This document shows positions 27,511-36,464 of a stretch of 64,000 nucleotides of DNA, piece by piece. A program made the translations under genes and the position numbers. The notes beneath the pieces are model-generated. The model saw only the letters and a program-made list of their open reading frames with translations. It was not told the DNA's origin and ran no database searches. The stretch spans positions 1,612,001 through 1,676,000 of the forward strand of contig NZ_SMFY01000001.1 in the NCBI RefSeq assembly GCF_004339465.1, read 5' to 3'. Numbering within the stretch: the first letter of the stretch is position 1; each line of letters starts with the position of its first letter. The DNA comes from Ancylobacter aquaticus. GTDB taxonomy: Bacteria; Pseudomonadota; Alphaproteobacteria; Rhizobiales; Xanthobacteraceae.

Positions 27511-28485
27511 TCAGCTCTTGAGCAGCGCCTGCGCGCAGCGTTCGTCCGTCACCAGTCGCTTCACATAGCCGGCCCGCAGGATTGCCCGCACGATCGGCAC
27601 TTTGTAGAGGCCACCCGAGGCGAGGATCGAGTGGCGCACCGGGTTCAGTTCGTGCGGCGCCAGCGAGAGCACGCGCTCGTTCAGCGGGTGATCCACCGGG
27701 CGGCCATCGGCATCGAGAAACATGCCGAGCAGGTCGCCCACCGCGCCGGCAGCCCGCAGGCTGTCGATGTTTTCGGAAACGGTCTGTGTCTGCACCAGCA
27801 GCGAGCGGGGGGTCATGTCACCGCAAGAGAGCAGCGCCACGTCCACGGTGCGCGCCCGGCGCATGGTCTCGCTGATCCCGTGATGCGAGAGCAGCATGGT
27901 GCGGCTCTCCGGGGTCGGGAAATAGAGTGGGGCGGCGAGATAGTAGCACTCGGCGGACATGGCGCGGGCATAGCCGGTGGCGACCTCGAAGGTGCTCGAC
28001 CCGGAGCCCCGCGTGAGCCCGCCCATGACCGAGGTCACCCAGCTGTCCGTCATCGGCCGGGCGGTGACGCGCTTGAGCCCGGCGGCCAACGTCTTGCCCC
28101 AGCCGACGCCCAGGCCCATGCCGTTCTCCAGCAGGCCGTCGAGCAGCCCGCCGGCGGCCTCGCCGATCACCCGCTGCTGCTCGCTTTCATCCGGCAGCGA
28201 GGGCACGACGGTGACGTGCCCCAGCCCGTAATGCGCCTTCAGCTTCTCTTCGGCCTCGATGCAGTCGGCCATGGGCAGGCGGATGTCGATGAACACCGAG
28301 CCGTCCGAGCGCACCTGACCGAGGATCTTGTTGATGCGCAGGCGCGTCAGGCCGAGCTGGTCGGCGATGTCCTGCTGGGTCAGCCCGCCGATGAAATAGA
28401 GCCAGGCGACCCGCGCGCGGATCTGCGCCGCATCGGTTTCCACCGTCCCCACCGGCCTGCCGCGCTCGCGCCCACCGCCATTCAT
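27511..28485 (-). CDS. SorC/DeoR-family transcriptional regulator of the pentitol operon
   Basis: 324 residues, started at the ATG preceded by GAGGGAC. The helix-turn-helix is [26 protein letters not shown] (about 30-55), followed by the SorC effector domain ([15 protein letters not shown]) and C-terminal [11 protein letters not shown]. Resembles EryD-type regulators of erythritol/pentitol operons. It is encoded inside the operon, so feedback control is likely. Confidence 0.9.
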   Translation of the reverse strand: MNGGGRERGRPVGTVETDAAQIRARVAWLYFIGGLTQQDIADQLGLTRLRINKILGQVRSDGSVFIDIRLPMADCIEAEEKLKAHYGLGHVTVVPSLPDESEQQRVIGEAAGGLLDGLLENGMGLGVGWGKTLAAGLKRVTARPMTDSWVTSVMGGLTRGSGSSTFEVATGYARAMSAECYYLAAPLYFPTPESRTMLLSHHGISETMRRARTVDVALLSCGDMTPRSLLVQTQTVSENIDSLRAAGAVGDLLGMFLDADGRPVDHPLNERVLSLAPHELNPVRHSILASGGLYKVPIVRAILRAGYVKRLVTDERCAQALLKS

Positions 28486-28495
28486 CGCATGTCCC

Positions 28496-29416
28496 TCAGG
28501 CCAGCGCCTGCTTGAGGCGCGCGCAGCTCGTCTCCAGCGCACGAAGGATCGACGCGCTGTCCTGCTCGAAGGGATAGAACACTTCGAGGAAGACCGGGCA
28601 GGCGTCGACGCCGGTACGTCGCAGCAGGGCGGCGGCTTCCACGGGATCGACCCTGCCGGGCACGGTGAAGTCCCAGTGGCGGTCGAGCGTGAAGTCGGTC
28701 TGCTGGATGTGCACGGCGGTGATGACGTCTGAGAGGTCCCGCAGCCACGATTCCATGCCGTCCGTCACGTCGCCATAGAGCGGGGCAAAGGTCGCATGCC
28801 CCCAGTCCGGGCAAAGCCGCCACGGCACGGCGCTGCCGGCCGTGTCGTTCATCATCTGCCGGGCCTGGTCGATGGTCCAAGGCCATTCGCGGCGCAGCGG
28901 CGTCGGTTCGACATAGAGTTCGGTCAGTCCCTCGGCGGCGGCGCGTTCGCCGAGCCGGTTCATGCGGGCGATCAGCTCGGCATAGTCCGCCGGGTCCAGC
29001 GCGTCCGCCTCGCTGCCGTCGAGCCGGGCGGGAATGGCGCCGAGCGGCCCGCCGACGCGGGGAATGCCCGCCAGCGCGGCGAAGCGATAGGCCCGGCCGA
29101 GCCAGTATTCGGCATAGTTGCGCACCGCCGGATCGGGGTGGAGCAGCTGGTTGAAGCTGTAATGGGCGAGGCCGATGAAGGCGCTGTGGACGGTGATGCC
29201 CGCCGCCTCCGTCGCGCGCCTCATGTCGCTTGCGTGGCGGTCGACGATGGCGTCCGGCCACATCGGGTCGAGCAGGTCGAAGGAGAACTGCACGAGGTCG
29301 AGCCCGAGCCGCTCGCGCACGAGGGGCGCCCACAGCTCCGGTGTCACCCAGCGCTTGGTGCAGAAGCCGAGATTGATGCCGAAGGAAATCGGCGCGTGCG
29401 CCGTTCCCCCGCTCAC
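28496..29416 (-). CDS. Sugar phosphate isomerase/epimerase (AP-endonuclease-2-like TIM barrel)
   Basis: 306 residues of the xylose-isomerase-like TIM-barrel superfamily. Likely metal ligands appear as Glu in YVEPTP, Asp and His in CPDWGHATF, His in AVHIQQTD and Glu in FLEVFYPFE, the usual E-D-H-E pattern. It starts inside the stop of the permease gene (ATGA overlap). Members interconvert ketoses or their phosphates. In this operon it may epimerise a pentulose or tetrulose intermediate; the substrate is not determined. Confidence 0.85.
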   Translation of the reverse strand: MSGGTAHAPISFGINLGFCTKRWVTPELWAPLVRERLGLDLVQFSFDLLDPMWPDAIVDRHASDMRRATEAAGITVHSAFIGLAHYSFNQLLHPDPAVRNYAEYWLGRAYRFAALAGIPRVGGPLGAIPARLDGSEADALDPADYAELIARMNRLGERAAAEGLTELYVEPTPLRREWPWTIDQARQMMNDTAGSAVPWRLCPDWGHATFAPLYGDVTDGMESWLRDLSDVITAVHIQQTDFTLDRHWDFTVPGRVDPVEAAALLRRTGVDACPVFLEVFYPFEQDSASILRALETSCARLKQALA

Positions 29417-30231
29417 TTGGTCGCTCCCATGGTCAGGCCGCGCACCATGTGGCGGGAGACGATGAGCGCGAAGATCGTCACCGGCAGCACGATGACCGTG
29501 CCAGTAGCCATGATCTTGCCCCAGGGCAGCTCATAGCCGGACATGAAGCTGGTGGCGACGACCGGGGCGGTCTGAACCGCGCGGCGGGTCAGCACGAGTG
29601 CATAGAGCAACTCGTTCCAGGAGAAGATGAAGGAGAAGATCGCCGACACCGCAATGCCCGGCGCGCCGAGCGGAAGGTAGATCTTGCGGAAGATGGTGAA
29701 CTGGTCGGCGCCATCGAGCCGCGCCGCCTGTTCGAGGTCGGGCGGGATCGACTTGAACTGGTCGGTGACGATCCACACCACGATCGGCAGCTGGAAGGTG
29801 AGGTAGATGAGGATCAGCACCAGATGCGTGTCGAGCAGCCCGGTCTGGATCGCCAGCAGATAGACCGGCAGCGCCAGCACGATGGGGCTGATCATGCGGT
29901 TGGAGATGAACCAGAACCACAAATCGGACTTGCCGCGGAACTCGTAGCGGGCCAGCGCGAAGGCGGCCGGCGCGCCGAGCGTGACGGCGAGCAGGGTCGA
30001 GCAGGTGGCCACGATCAGCGAGTTGAGGATCGCCCCGCTCACCTTGGTATCGGCAAAAATCTCGGCATAGTTCTGCAGCGTCGGGGTGAAGAACCACACC
30101 GGCGGCGAGGAAAGGATGTCGGCCTGGGTCTTGAAGCTGGCCGACACCATCCAGAAGAACGGGAACAGCGAGAAGATGACGACCGCCGTCAGGCCGAGGG
30201 CGTGGAGGAGCTTGCCGGACGAGATGCGCAT
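29413..30231 (-). CDS. Pentitol ABC transporter permease 2 (MalG type)
   Basis: 272 residues with six membrane segments and the EAA loop LEQAARLDGADQFTIFRKIYLP near 180-200. The gene starts at the ATG overlapping the stop of the first permease (ATGA); the much longer open frame to 31080 is only a shadow of that gene. The N-terminal LFPFFWMVSASFKTQADI is typical of MalG-type permeases. Confidence 0.92.
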   Translation of the reverse strand: MRISSGKLLHALGLTAVVIFSLFPFFWMVSASFKTQADILSSPPVWFFTPTLQNYAEIFADTKVSGAILNSLIVATCSTLLAVTLGAPAAFALARYEFRGKSDLWFWFISNRMISPIVLALPVYLLAIQTGLLDTHLVLILIYLTFQLPIVVWIVTDQFKSIPPDLEQAARLDGADQFTIFRKIYLPLGAPGIAVSAIFSFIFSWNELLYALVLTRRAVQTAPVVATSFMSGYELPWGKIMATGTVIVLPVTIFALIVSRHMVRGLTMGATK

Positions 30232-31148
30232 CAGTTGACCTCCCGATAGAGGACGCGAATGTAGAGGCGGCTGATGATGATGGTGAGGATCAGCAAGAGG
30301 ATCGCCTGCGCCGAGGCGGTACCGAGATCGAAGATGCGGAAGCCCACGCGCTGGATGTAGATCGAGATCAGGTCGGTGGCCGAGCCCGGTCCGCCCCGCG
30401 TCATCACGAACACCATGTCGAACAGCTTGAGCACGTCGGCCGAACGCAGGATCATCACGGCGGTGAGGCCGGGCAGCAGATAGGGCAGCTGCACGTAGCG
30501 CAGCAGGGCGAGCTTCGACGAGGTTTCCAGCCGCGCCGCCTCCTCGATTTCGCCCGGCACCATGGACAGGCCGGCGAGGAAGATGAGCGCGCAGAACGGC
30601 GTCCACTGCCAGATGTCCATGATGGCGATGGCGGCGAAGGCACCGTTCGGGGTCGACAGCCAGTCCACCGGGCCGAGGCCGAGGAAGCCGGCGAACTGGT
30701 TGGCGACGCCGAAATCGCGGTTGAAGATCAGCCGGCCGATGAGGCCCACCACCGCATAGGTGGTCGCCAGCGGGACGACCAGCGTCACCCGCGCCAGCGA
30801 CTTCAGCAGCCCCATCCCTGGCTTGTGCAGCAGCAGCGCGATGGCGAGGCCGAGCACCACCTGGATCGGCAGCACGGTCACGTAGAACTGCGCGGTCAGA
30901 AACAGTGACGACCAGAAGGTGCTGTCGGTCAGCACATGGACGTAATTGTCGAAGCCAACGAACGGAAAGCCGTCGCGCGGACGGGTGATGTTGTACTGGC
31001 GGAACGAGGTGACCAGCGCGAAGAGCGTGGGGTAAATGCCGATCAGCAGCAGCGTCAACACGGACGGCGCGAGAAACCACAGCGGCGTCCAGCGGCCATA
31101 GCCCCGGTTGGGCTTGCGTCGTGCGGCGGTTGTCGCGGCCTCGCTCAT
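30231..31148 (-). CDS. Pentitol ABC transporter permease 1 (MalF type)
   Basis: 305 residues, six membrane segments, EAA loop IEEAARLETSSKLALLRYVQLP near 200-220. A polar N-terminal tail of about 25 residues (TTAARRKPNRGYGRW) precedes helix 1 with LAPSVLTLLLIGIYPTLFALV. Overlaps the next permease gene by 1 bp of the stop (ATGA). The partner binding protein is encoded upstream beyond the SIS-domain gene. Confidence 0.92.
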   Translation of the reverse strand: MSEAATTAARRKPNRGYGRWTPLWFLAPSVLTLLLIGIYPTLFALVTSFRQYNITRPRDGFPFVGFDNYVHVLTDSTFWSSLFLTAQFYVTVLPIQVVLGLAIALLLHKPGMGLLKSLARVTLVVPLATTYAVVGLIGRLIFNRDFGVANQFAGFLGLGPVDWLSTPNGAFAAIAIMDIWQWTPFCALIFLAGLSMVPGEIEEAARLETSSKLALLRYVQLPYLLPGLTAVMILRSADVLKLFDMVFVMTRGGPGSATDLISIYIQRVGFRIFDLGTASAQAILLLILTIIISRLYIRVLYREVN

Positions 31149-31200
31149 GGCGTCATCCCTGTCGCGTCTTGCTGGGGCGGTGTCCGGAGAAGCGCTCCGG

Positions 31201-31755
31201 TCACTCCAGATTCGTATGATTGGCGCGCATCTGCGCCGGCGTCACGCCCAGCCGCTCGCGCAGGCCGAGGACGAGAATCTCGAACAGCACATAAAGCGCG
31301 CCCTCATAGAGCGAGCCCATCGGCAGCACCGAGGTGGCGGCCGCGTTCTGGTCGCTCGCCATGGTCTGCGCCGGCACGGTGAGCACCGCATCGGCGCGGG
31401 TGGCGGCGGAGCCGCCCGGCTCGGCGGTGACGAGCAGCGTGCGGGCGCCGGCGGCGCGCGCCTCGCCCATCAGCGCGGAAACGGTGGAGAAGTCGCCCGG
31501 CCCGGCGGAAACGACGAGCAGGTCGCCCGGCCCGACCGGCGGCGTGGTCATGTCGCCCACCACGGCCGCCTTGAGGCCGAGATGGAACAGGCGCATGGCG
31601 AGGCCCTTGATCTGCAGGCCCTCGCGGCCGACGCCATAGAGCGCGATGCGGCCGGCCCCCGCCATTTCGGCGATGGCGCCGTCCAGTTCGTCGCTGCGCA
31701 CCTTGTCGAGGCAGGCGCGGATTTCGTCCAGCGCCCGGCCGTGAAGAGTGGTCAT
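31201..31755 (-). CDS. SIS-domain sugar phosphate isomerase (6-phospho-3-hexuloisomerase-like)
   Basis: 184 residues forming one SIS domain: YGVGREGLQIKGLAMRLFHLG near 40-60, VVSAGPGDFSTVSALMGEARAAGA near 80-105, and the C-terminal MGSLYEGALYVLFEILVLGLRERLGVT helix pair typical of HxlB. HxlB isomerises arabino-3-hexulose 6-phosphate to fructose 6-phosphate. No HxlA partner is encoded here, so the protein may act on another ketose phosphate of the pentitol route. It sits between the binding protein and permease genes. Confidence 0.87.
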   Translation of the reverse strand: MTTLHGRALDEIRACLDKVRSDELDGAIAEMAGAGRIALYGVGREGLQIKGLAMRLFHLGLKAAVVGDMTTPPVGPGDLLVVSAGPGDFSTVSALMGEARAAGARTLLVTAEPGGSAATRADAVLTVPAQTMASDQNAAATSVLPMGSLYEGALYVLFEILVLGLRERLGVTPAQMRANHTNLE

Positions 31756-31790
31756 TTCATCGAATCCCGGAACCGTCCGAACGGCAAGGA

Positions 31791-31824
31791 GGCGGATGCC
31801 GCTTCGCGGGTTGCAGCATCCGCC
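31791..31824 (-). other. Stem-loop 2 after the pentitol binding-protein gene
   Basis: GGCGGATGC (31791-31799) and GCATCCGCC (31816-31824) form a perfect 9-bp stem with a 16-nt loop, between the binding-protein stop and the SIS gene. No T-run. Confidence 0.6.
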
Positions 31825-31826
31825 CG

Positions 31827-31866
31827 GAGGCCGGCGGCGCGGGAGAGAGGCCCCGCCGCCGGCCTC
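31827..31866 (-). other. Stem-loop 1 directly after the pentitol binding-protein stop
   Basis: Positions 31827-31839 pair with 31854-31866 as a perfect 13-bp GC-rich stem, extended by 3 bp past a bulged C, with a 7-nt loop. It lies 3 nt beyond the stop codon on the minus strand. No T-run; probably controls relative expression within the operon. Confidence 0.68.
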
Positions 31867-31869
31867 AAC

Positions 31870-33216
31870 TCACTGGAGGAGCTTCTTCTTTCCGTCGTAA
31901 TAGCCTTCCTTGCCGAGGACGGCTTCCATGCGGGTGCCGATTTCCTTGGCGCCGCCTTCGACGGTGACTTCACCCAGCATCATCTTGGAGCCCCACTCCG
32001 CGACGATCTCGGAGATCGCGGGCCAGGCCGGGAAGCGCGGGCGATACTCGGGAACGCCGGCCTGCCAGGAGGCGACCATCGGCTCGACGAACTTCAGCTT
32101 CTTGATCTCCGGGTCGTTGTAGACGGCCATGCGGCCCGAGACGCCACCGGCTTCGACATAGGCCTTGGCAATCTCTTCCGAGGTCGCCCACTGGATGAAC
32201 AGCCAGGTGGCCTTCTGCTGCTCGGGGCTCGCCTGCGCGGCGACGGCGAGCGAGAAGCCGCCCAGCGCGGGCAGGCGGCCGGCGGGGCCGGCGGGCTCCG
32301 GGGCCACGGCGAGGCAATCGCCGAGCTTGGAGGTCGCGGGGTCGGCGAGGGTGGAATAGAACGCCGACCATTCGGTGATCATCGCCACCTGGCCCTGCGC
32401 CAGCGCGTTCACGGCTTCGGCGTGATCGAAGGAGACGACGCCCGGCGGCTGGTACTTCATCAGGTCCTGACGGAACTGCAGGCCGGCCTGGCTCTCCTTG
32501 CTGGTGAGGTTCGACTTGAAGTCCTTGTCGAGCAGCGAACCGCCGAAGGGCCAGAGGACGCGCATGAAGCTGTCGGCCGACTGGGTCTCGCCACGGCGCG
32601 ACTGCAGGGCATAGGCGTACTCGTTCTTCGCCTTGTCGGTGAGCTTGGGACCGTAGACGTTCATCATCTCGTCCCAGGTCGCCGGCGGCTTGTCGAAGCC
32701 TGCGGCCTTGAGCTTGCAGGAATTATAGAACAGCAGGCCGGAATAATTGTCGAAGGGCAGGCCATAGACCGTGCCACCCCAGGAACCGAACGCTTCCAGC
32801 AGCAGCGGGAAGAACCCGTCGAGCTTGAGGTTCGGGTCGGTGATCGCCTTGTCCTTGGCGAGATCGTCCACCGGCACCAGCCAGCCATTCTCGGCGAACT
32901 CGCCGATCCACACCAGATCGACCAGCGCCATGGTAAGGTCGCCCTGCGAGGTGAAGTTCAGCACTTCCTTCTCGCGTGCGTTCTCATAGGGAACGATCTC
33001 GTAATTGACCTTGATGCCGGTCTTCTTCTCGAATTCGGGCAGGAGCTTGATGATGGCGCGGTAGCCCGGACGATCGAGGAAGATGCCGTTGACTTCAGTG
33101 CCCTTGAGGGGCTTGGCCGCCTCTTCGAGCCAGTCCGCCATCGCCGCCATCGGCATGGCGGCCGTTGCCGCCGCAAGGGCGACGACGCTGGCGCAGATTT
33201 TCAATGCACGCTTCAT
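31870..33216 (-). CDS. Pentitol ABC transporter substrate-binding protein
   Basis: 448-residue family-1 solute-binding protein. The start follows AGGAGGAAACC. The signal peptide [20 protein letters not shown] ends at AMA before [12 protein letters not shown]. Motifs such as [30 protein letters not shown] and [14 protein letters not shown] are typical of polyol/sugar receptors. It is the first gene of the ten-gene pentitol operon. The ligand (ribitol, xylitol or arabitol) is inferred from the dehydrogenases. Confidence 0.92.
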   Translation of the reverse strand: MKRALKICASVVALAAATAAMPMAAMADWLEEAAKPLKGTEVNGIFLDRPGYRAIIKLLPEFEKKTGIKVNYEIVPYENAREKEVLNFTSQGDLTMALVDLVWIGEFAENGWLVPVDDLAKDKAITDPNLKLDGFFPLLLEAFGSWGGTVYGLPFDNYSGLLFYNSCKLKAAGFDKPPATWDEMMNVYGPKLTDKAKNEYAYALQSRRGETQSADSFMRVLWPFGGSLLDKDFKSNLTSKESQAGLQFRQDLMKYQPPGVVSFDHAEAVNALAQGQVAMITEWSAFYSTLADPATSKLGDCLAVAPEPAGPAGRLPALGGFSLAVAAQASPEQQKATWLFIQWATSEEIAKAYVEAGGVSGRMAVYNDPEIKKLKFVEPMVASWQAGVPEYRPRFPAWPAISEIVAEWGSKMMLGEVTVEGGAKEIGTRMEAVLGKEGYYDGKKKLLQ

Positions 33217-33529
33217 GGTTTCCTCCTGAAATGGCGCAGCGCCACGGTTCGGGCGAGGCCGACATGCGGACGGTTGAAACCGCCTCTCATCCTTGGCGGG
33301 GGCGCGGAACCGTTGCCGGCGCCGCATCCTTCCGCAGTTCCGCCGGACGTGCCGGCCTCAACCCTGTGCCGGCGCTTTTCGAGAAGCCCGGCGGCGACGA
33401 CAGTGCCGTCGCGGATGGGAAACCGATACATTTGTAATCTGAAATATGCAATAGCATCACAGACGGCGAAGTGGCCGATGCGTTGCAGTCAACAAGTGCG
33501 TGGCAGTCAGCAAGCGTGGAGACGGCAGG
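33217..33529. other. Divergent intergenic region, pentitol operon / IMPase-family gene
   Basis: About 313 bp without a gene. The side near the pentitol operon is GC-rich. The side near the IMPase gene is AT-richer (33425-33460) and holds two near-identical 12-bp direct repeats at 33485-33514. No terminator recognised. Confidence 0.6.
33485..33514 (+). repeat. Tandem direct repeat GCAGTCAACAAG / GCAGTCAGCAAG, possible operator
   Basis: Two 12-bp copies (33485-33496 and 33503-33514) with one mismatch and an 18-bp period, upstream of both divergent units. They could be a binding site for the SorC-family regulator or another protein. Confidence 0.45.
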
Positions 33530-34324
33530 ATGGAGCATGACGACGGAATGGAGCCGCTCCGCGCCCGGCAGGCACTCGCCGAGACGCTGGCGCGCGGGGC
33601 GGGGGCGCGGGCGCGCAAGTTCTTTCTCCAGCGCGACAGGCTGCATCCGGAGCTGAAATCGGATTCGCAGGACCTCGTCAGCGAGGCCGACCGCAGCATC
33701 GAGATATGGCTGCGCCGCGCCATTGCCCGCCATTTCCCAAGCGATGGCATCGTCGGCGAGGAAGAGGCGGCGAGCGAGGGCACATCCGGTTTCGTCTGGG
33801 TGATCGACCCGATCGACGGCACCATGCCGTTTCTGGTCGGCCAGCCCAACTGGACGGTATCGATCGGGCTTGCGCGGGGGACGGAGCCCGTCGGCGGCGT
33901 CATTTACGCCCCGATCCTGCGCGAACTCTATTCCGCCGTTGCCGGCGGGGGCGCCCGGCTCAACGGGCGGGTACTGACGATGAACCCGGACTGGACCATC
34001 GCCTCCACCACCATCGGCTTCGGCGCCACCCAGAAGGCGGCGGCAAAGGAGGTCGGCGCGTTTGTTGAAGGGCTCTATCGCGAAGGCGGCGTGCTGTTCC
34101 GCGTCGGCTCGGGGGCGCTAATGCTGGCCTATGTGGCGGCCAACCGCCTCGCCGGCTATTACGACCCGACGCTGCACTGCTGGGATTGCTGGGCCGGCAT
34201 GGTGCTGGTGCGCGAGGCCGGCGGACTGGTGAGCTTCGAGGGCGATTTTACCCGCCCCGGCGCCATGTGGGCCGGCAACGCCAACGTCCACGCTGCCCTG
34301 CGGCGGCTGAGCGGGCGAGGCTAG
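33530..34324 (+). CDS. Inositol monophosphatase family protein
   Basis: 264 residues with the metal-dependent phosphatase motifs: EEE (77-79), DPIDGT (93-98) and the C-terminal YYDPTLHCWDCWAGMVLVREAGG. Lithium-sensitive phosphatases usually have WDxAAG; here it is WDCWAG. The start is the ATG 8 nt after GGAG; a second ATG six codons later is possible. Substrates of this family include inositol phosphates, histidinol phosphate and PAP. Divergent from the pentitol operon, so a sugar or polyol phosphate is plausible. Confidence 0.88.
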   Translation: MEHDDGMEPLRARQALAETLARGAGARARKFFLQRDRLHPELKSDSQDLVSEADRSIEIWLRRAIARHFPSDGIVGEEEAASEGTSGFVWVIDPIDGTMPFLVGQPNWTVSIGLARGTEPVGGVIYAPILRELYSAVAGGGARLNGRVLTMNPDWTIASTTIGFGATQKAAAKEVGAFVEGLYREGGVLFRVGSGALMLAYVAANRLAGYYDPTLHCWDCWAGMVLVREAGGLVSFEGDFTRPGAMWAGNANVHAALRRLSGRG

Positions 34325-34458
34325 CGGCGAGCCGGCAGGGCTATGCTTCGCATTTGGTCATCTGGACTGCGAACAAGGTCAATCAGCTCGCCCCCTTGTC
34401 GATAGGCTTCCCCTGCGATGCCGGTCCTGCGGCATGATCGCCAATAGAGGGAACAGCA

Positions 34459-35403
34459 ATGATTTCACGCCTCCTCGTGACTTGCGTCGCCTTATCCGCC
34501 ACGCTCATGTCGACCTCCGCTTTCGCCGCCGACCCGGCGTCATGCGCGAAGCCCAGCTTTTCCGATGTCGGCTGGACCGACATCACCGCCACCACCGCCG
34601 TCGCCAGCGAACTGCTGAAAAATCTCGGCTACAAGCCGGATGTCGCCGTGCTCTCCGTCGCCATCACCTTCAAGGCGCTGGAGAATGGCGACCGCGACAT
34701 CTTCCTTGGCAACTGGATGCCGTTGCAGGAGCCGACGCAGGTGCCCTTGGTGAAGGCCGGCAAGATCGAGGTTGTCGCCACCAATCTCGACGGCGCGCGC
34801 ATCGGCTTCGCCACCTCCAAGGCCGCCTATGATGCCGGCCTGAAGACCTATGCCGACATTGCGAAGTTCAAGGACAAGCTGCAGGGCAAGATCTACGGTA
34901 TCGAGGCCGGCAGCGGCGCCAATGCCACTATCTCCAAGATGATCACCGACGACACGTTCGGCTTGAAGGGGTTCGATCTCGTTGAATCCAGCGAGCAGGC
35001 CATGCTCTCGCAGGTCGGTCACCGCATCAAGCAGGGCGAGCCCGTGGTGTTTTTCGGCTGGCGGCCGCACCCGATGAACGTCAACCTGCCGATCGAGTAT
35101 CTCACCAGTGGCAATGACGTGTTCGGCCCGAAGGACGGCGGCGCCACCGTGCTCACCCTCACCCGGCCGGGCTATTCCAAGGAATGCCCGAATGTCGGCA
35201 AGCTGCTCACCAACCTCGTCTTCGACGTGGCGATGGAAGACCGGCTGATGAGCGACATCCTCGACAAGGGGATGCAGCCCGAGGCGGCGGTAACGGCGTG
35301 GATGAAGGAAAACCCGGCGGCGGTCGACAAATGGCTCGACGGCGTCACCACGCTCGACGGCAAGCCCGGCGCGGCAGCGGTGAAAACCGGCCTCGGCCTC
35401 TGA
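34459..35403 (+). CDS. Choline/carnitine-type ABC transporter substrate-binding protein (ChoX/CaiX-like)
   Basis: 314 residues with a signal peptide ending SAFA before ADPASCAKP. Quaternary-amine receptor motifs include VGWTDITATTA, a GNWMP loop, the GSGANATISKMI segment and WRPHPMN near the end; the tryptophans form the aromatic cage for trimethylammonium. No permease or ATPase gene is adjacent, so it probably serves a transporter encoded elsewhere, as CaiX does in Pseudomonas. The flanking carnitine-degradation genes suggest carnitine as ligand; choline is the main alternative. Confidence 0.88.
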   Translation: MISRLLVTCVALSATLMSTSAFAADPASCAKPSFSDVGWTDITATTAVASELLKNLGYKPDVAVLSVAITFKALENGDRDIFLGNWMPLQEPTQVPLVKAGKIEVVATNLDGARIGFATSKAAYDAGLKTYADIAKFKDKLQGKIYGIEAGSGANATISKMITDDTFGLKGFDLVESSEQAMLSQVGHRIKQGEPVVFFGWRPHPMNVNLPIEYLTSGNDVFGPKDGGATVLTLTRPGYSKECPNVGKLLTNLVFDVAMEDRLMSDILDKGMQPEAAVTAWMKENPAAVDKWLDGVTTLDGKPGAAAVKTGLGL

Positions 35404-35406
35404 GAC

Positions 35407-36372
35407 CTACAAACGCTGACGGCGCGCCACGGACGGTGGCGCGCCGAACTGCCGCCGGAACGCCCGCGACAGCGAGGCAATGGCGGAAAAGCCGGTGCGC
35501 TCGGCGATGTCGGCAATCGGCAAATTGGTGTCGAGCACCAGCCGCCGCGCCGCCTTAAGCCGCAGCGTGACGTAGTAGGCGCCGGGCGACACATCCACCG
35601 TCTTGACGAACAGCGTCTCCAGCCCCCGCGTCGACACGCCCACCCGTCGCGCAATGGCGGCGACGGTGAGCGGGCGGTCGATATGCGTCTCCATCATCCG
35701 GATCGCCTCGGCCACGCGCGGCTCATGCTGGCGGATGCGCCCCAAGGAGACGATGGGCTGCACGTCCGACCCCGCGCGCACTTCCTCGTAGATATAGAGG
35801 CTGGCGACATCGAGCGCGGCGGAATAGCCGTGCCGGGCGCGGATCAGCGCCAGCATGCAGTCCAGCGCCGGGGTGGCGCCGCCCGTGGTGAACACCGGCT
35901 CGTCCACCACGAAGCGGTCGGGCTGCACGTCCGTCTCCGGGAACCGGGCGGCGAAGTCCTCCAGGTCCTCCCAATGGGTGGTGGCGCGCCGCCCCTCCAG
36001 CAGCCCGGCGAAGCCCATCAGCCACGAGCCGGACTCGATGCCCCCCGTAGCGGCCGAGCGCTTGGCCCCGGCGCGGATCGCCTTGAGGATCGGCGAGGTC
36101 GCGAAACGCGACGCCTTGAACGCCGCCACCACCATCAGCACGTCCTGCCGCGCGCCGGCGTCGAAGGCACCCTCGACCGGGATCGGCAGGCCGCAGCTTG
36201 CCGTCGGCATCGCGCCATCCATCGACACCAGCTTCCAGCGAAAGGCGGGCCGTCCCAGCACGCGGTTGGCGCCGCGCATCGGGTCCAGCGTCGCCGCCAG
36301 CGAGAGCAGTGACAGGCCCGGAAACAGCAGCAGCGTCACATCGAGCGCGTCGTCGGAGGGGGCAAAGATCAT
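35407..36372 (-). CDS. GlxA/CdhR-type AraC-family transcriptional regulator
   Basis: 321 residues. The N-terminal DJ-1/PfpI-like (class I glutamine amidotransferase-like) domain spans about 8-195 and lacks an obvious catalytic Cys; a C-terminal AraC DNA-binding domain (230-320) holds two helix-turn-helix units (LTVAAIARRVGVSTRGLETLF and LPIADIAERTGFSAIASLSRAF). This architecture is that of GlxA, GbdR and CdhR, activators of glycine betaine and carnitine catabolism. Divergent from the carnitine-degradation genes, so CdhR function is likely. The start at 36372 is preferred over upstream codons. Confidence 0.9.
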   Translation of the reverse strand: MIFAPSDDALDVTLLLFPGLSLLSLAATLDPMRGANRVLGRPAFRWKLVSMDGAMPTASCGLPIPVEGAFDAGARQDVLMVVAAFKASRFATSPILKAIRAGAKRSAATGGIESGSWLMGFAGLLEGRRATTHWEDLEDFAARFPETDVQPDRFVVDEPVFTTGGATPALDCMLALIRARHGYSAALDVASLYIYEEVRAGSDVQPIVSLGRIRQHEPRVAEAIRMMETHIDRPLTVAAIARRVGVSTRGLETLFVKTVDVSPGAYYVTLRLKAARRLVLDTNLPIADIAERTGFSAIASLSRAFRRQFGAPPSVARRQRL

Positions 36373-36394
36373 CGCTTCGCAGAATGAAAAACGG

Positions 36395-36413
36395 GTTGCG
36401 TAAATAGTTGCGT
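36395..36413 (+). promoter_or_regulatory. Direct repeat GTTGCGT, possible regulator site
   Basis: GTTGCGT at 36395-36401 and again at 36407-36413, a 12-bp period, between the divergent cdhR-like gene and the BKACE gene. AraC-family proteins typically bind such directly repeated half-sites. Confidence 0.45.
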
Positions 36414-36464
36414 CACGTCTGCGCTTTGCCGTCAAGCTCCTTGCATGCGTTCAGGAGCCACGCC

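Noticed and set aside
29413..31080. A single 555-residue permease fusion
   Set aside because: The long frame's first half is out of frame with the MalF-type gene at 30231-31148; the real second permease begins at 30231 with ATGA coupling.
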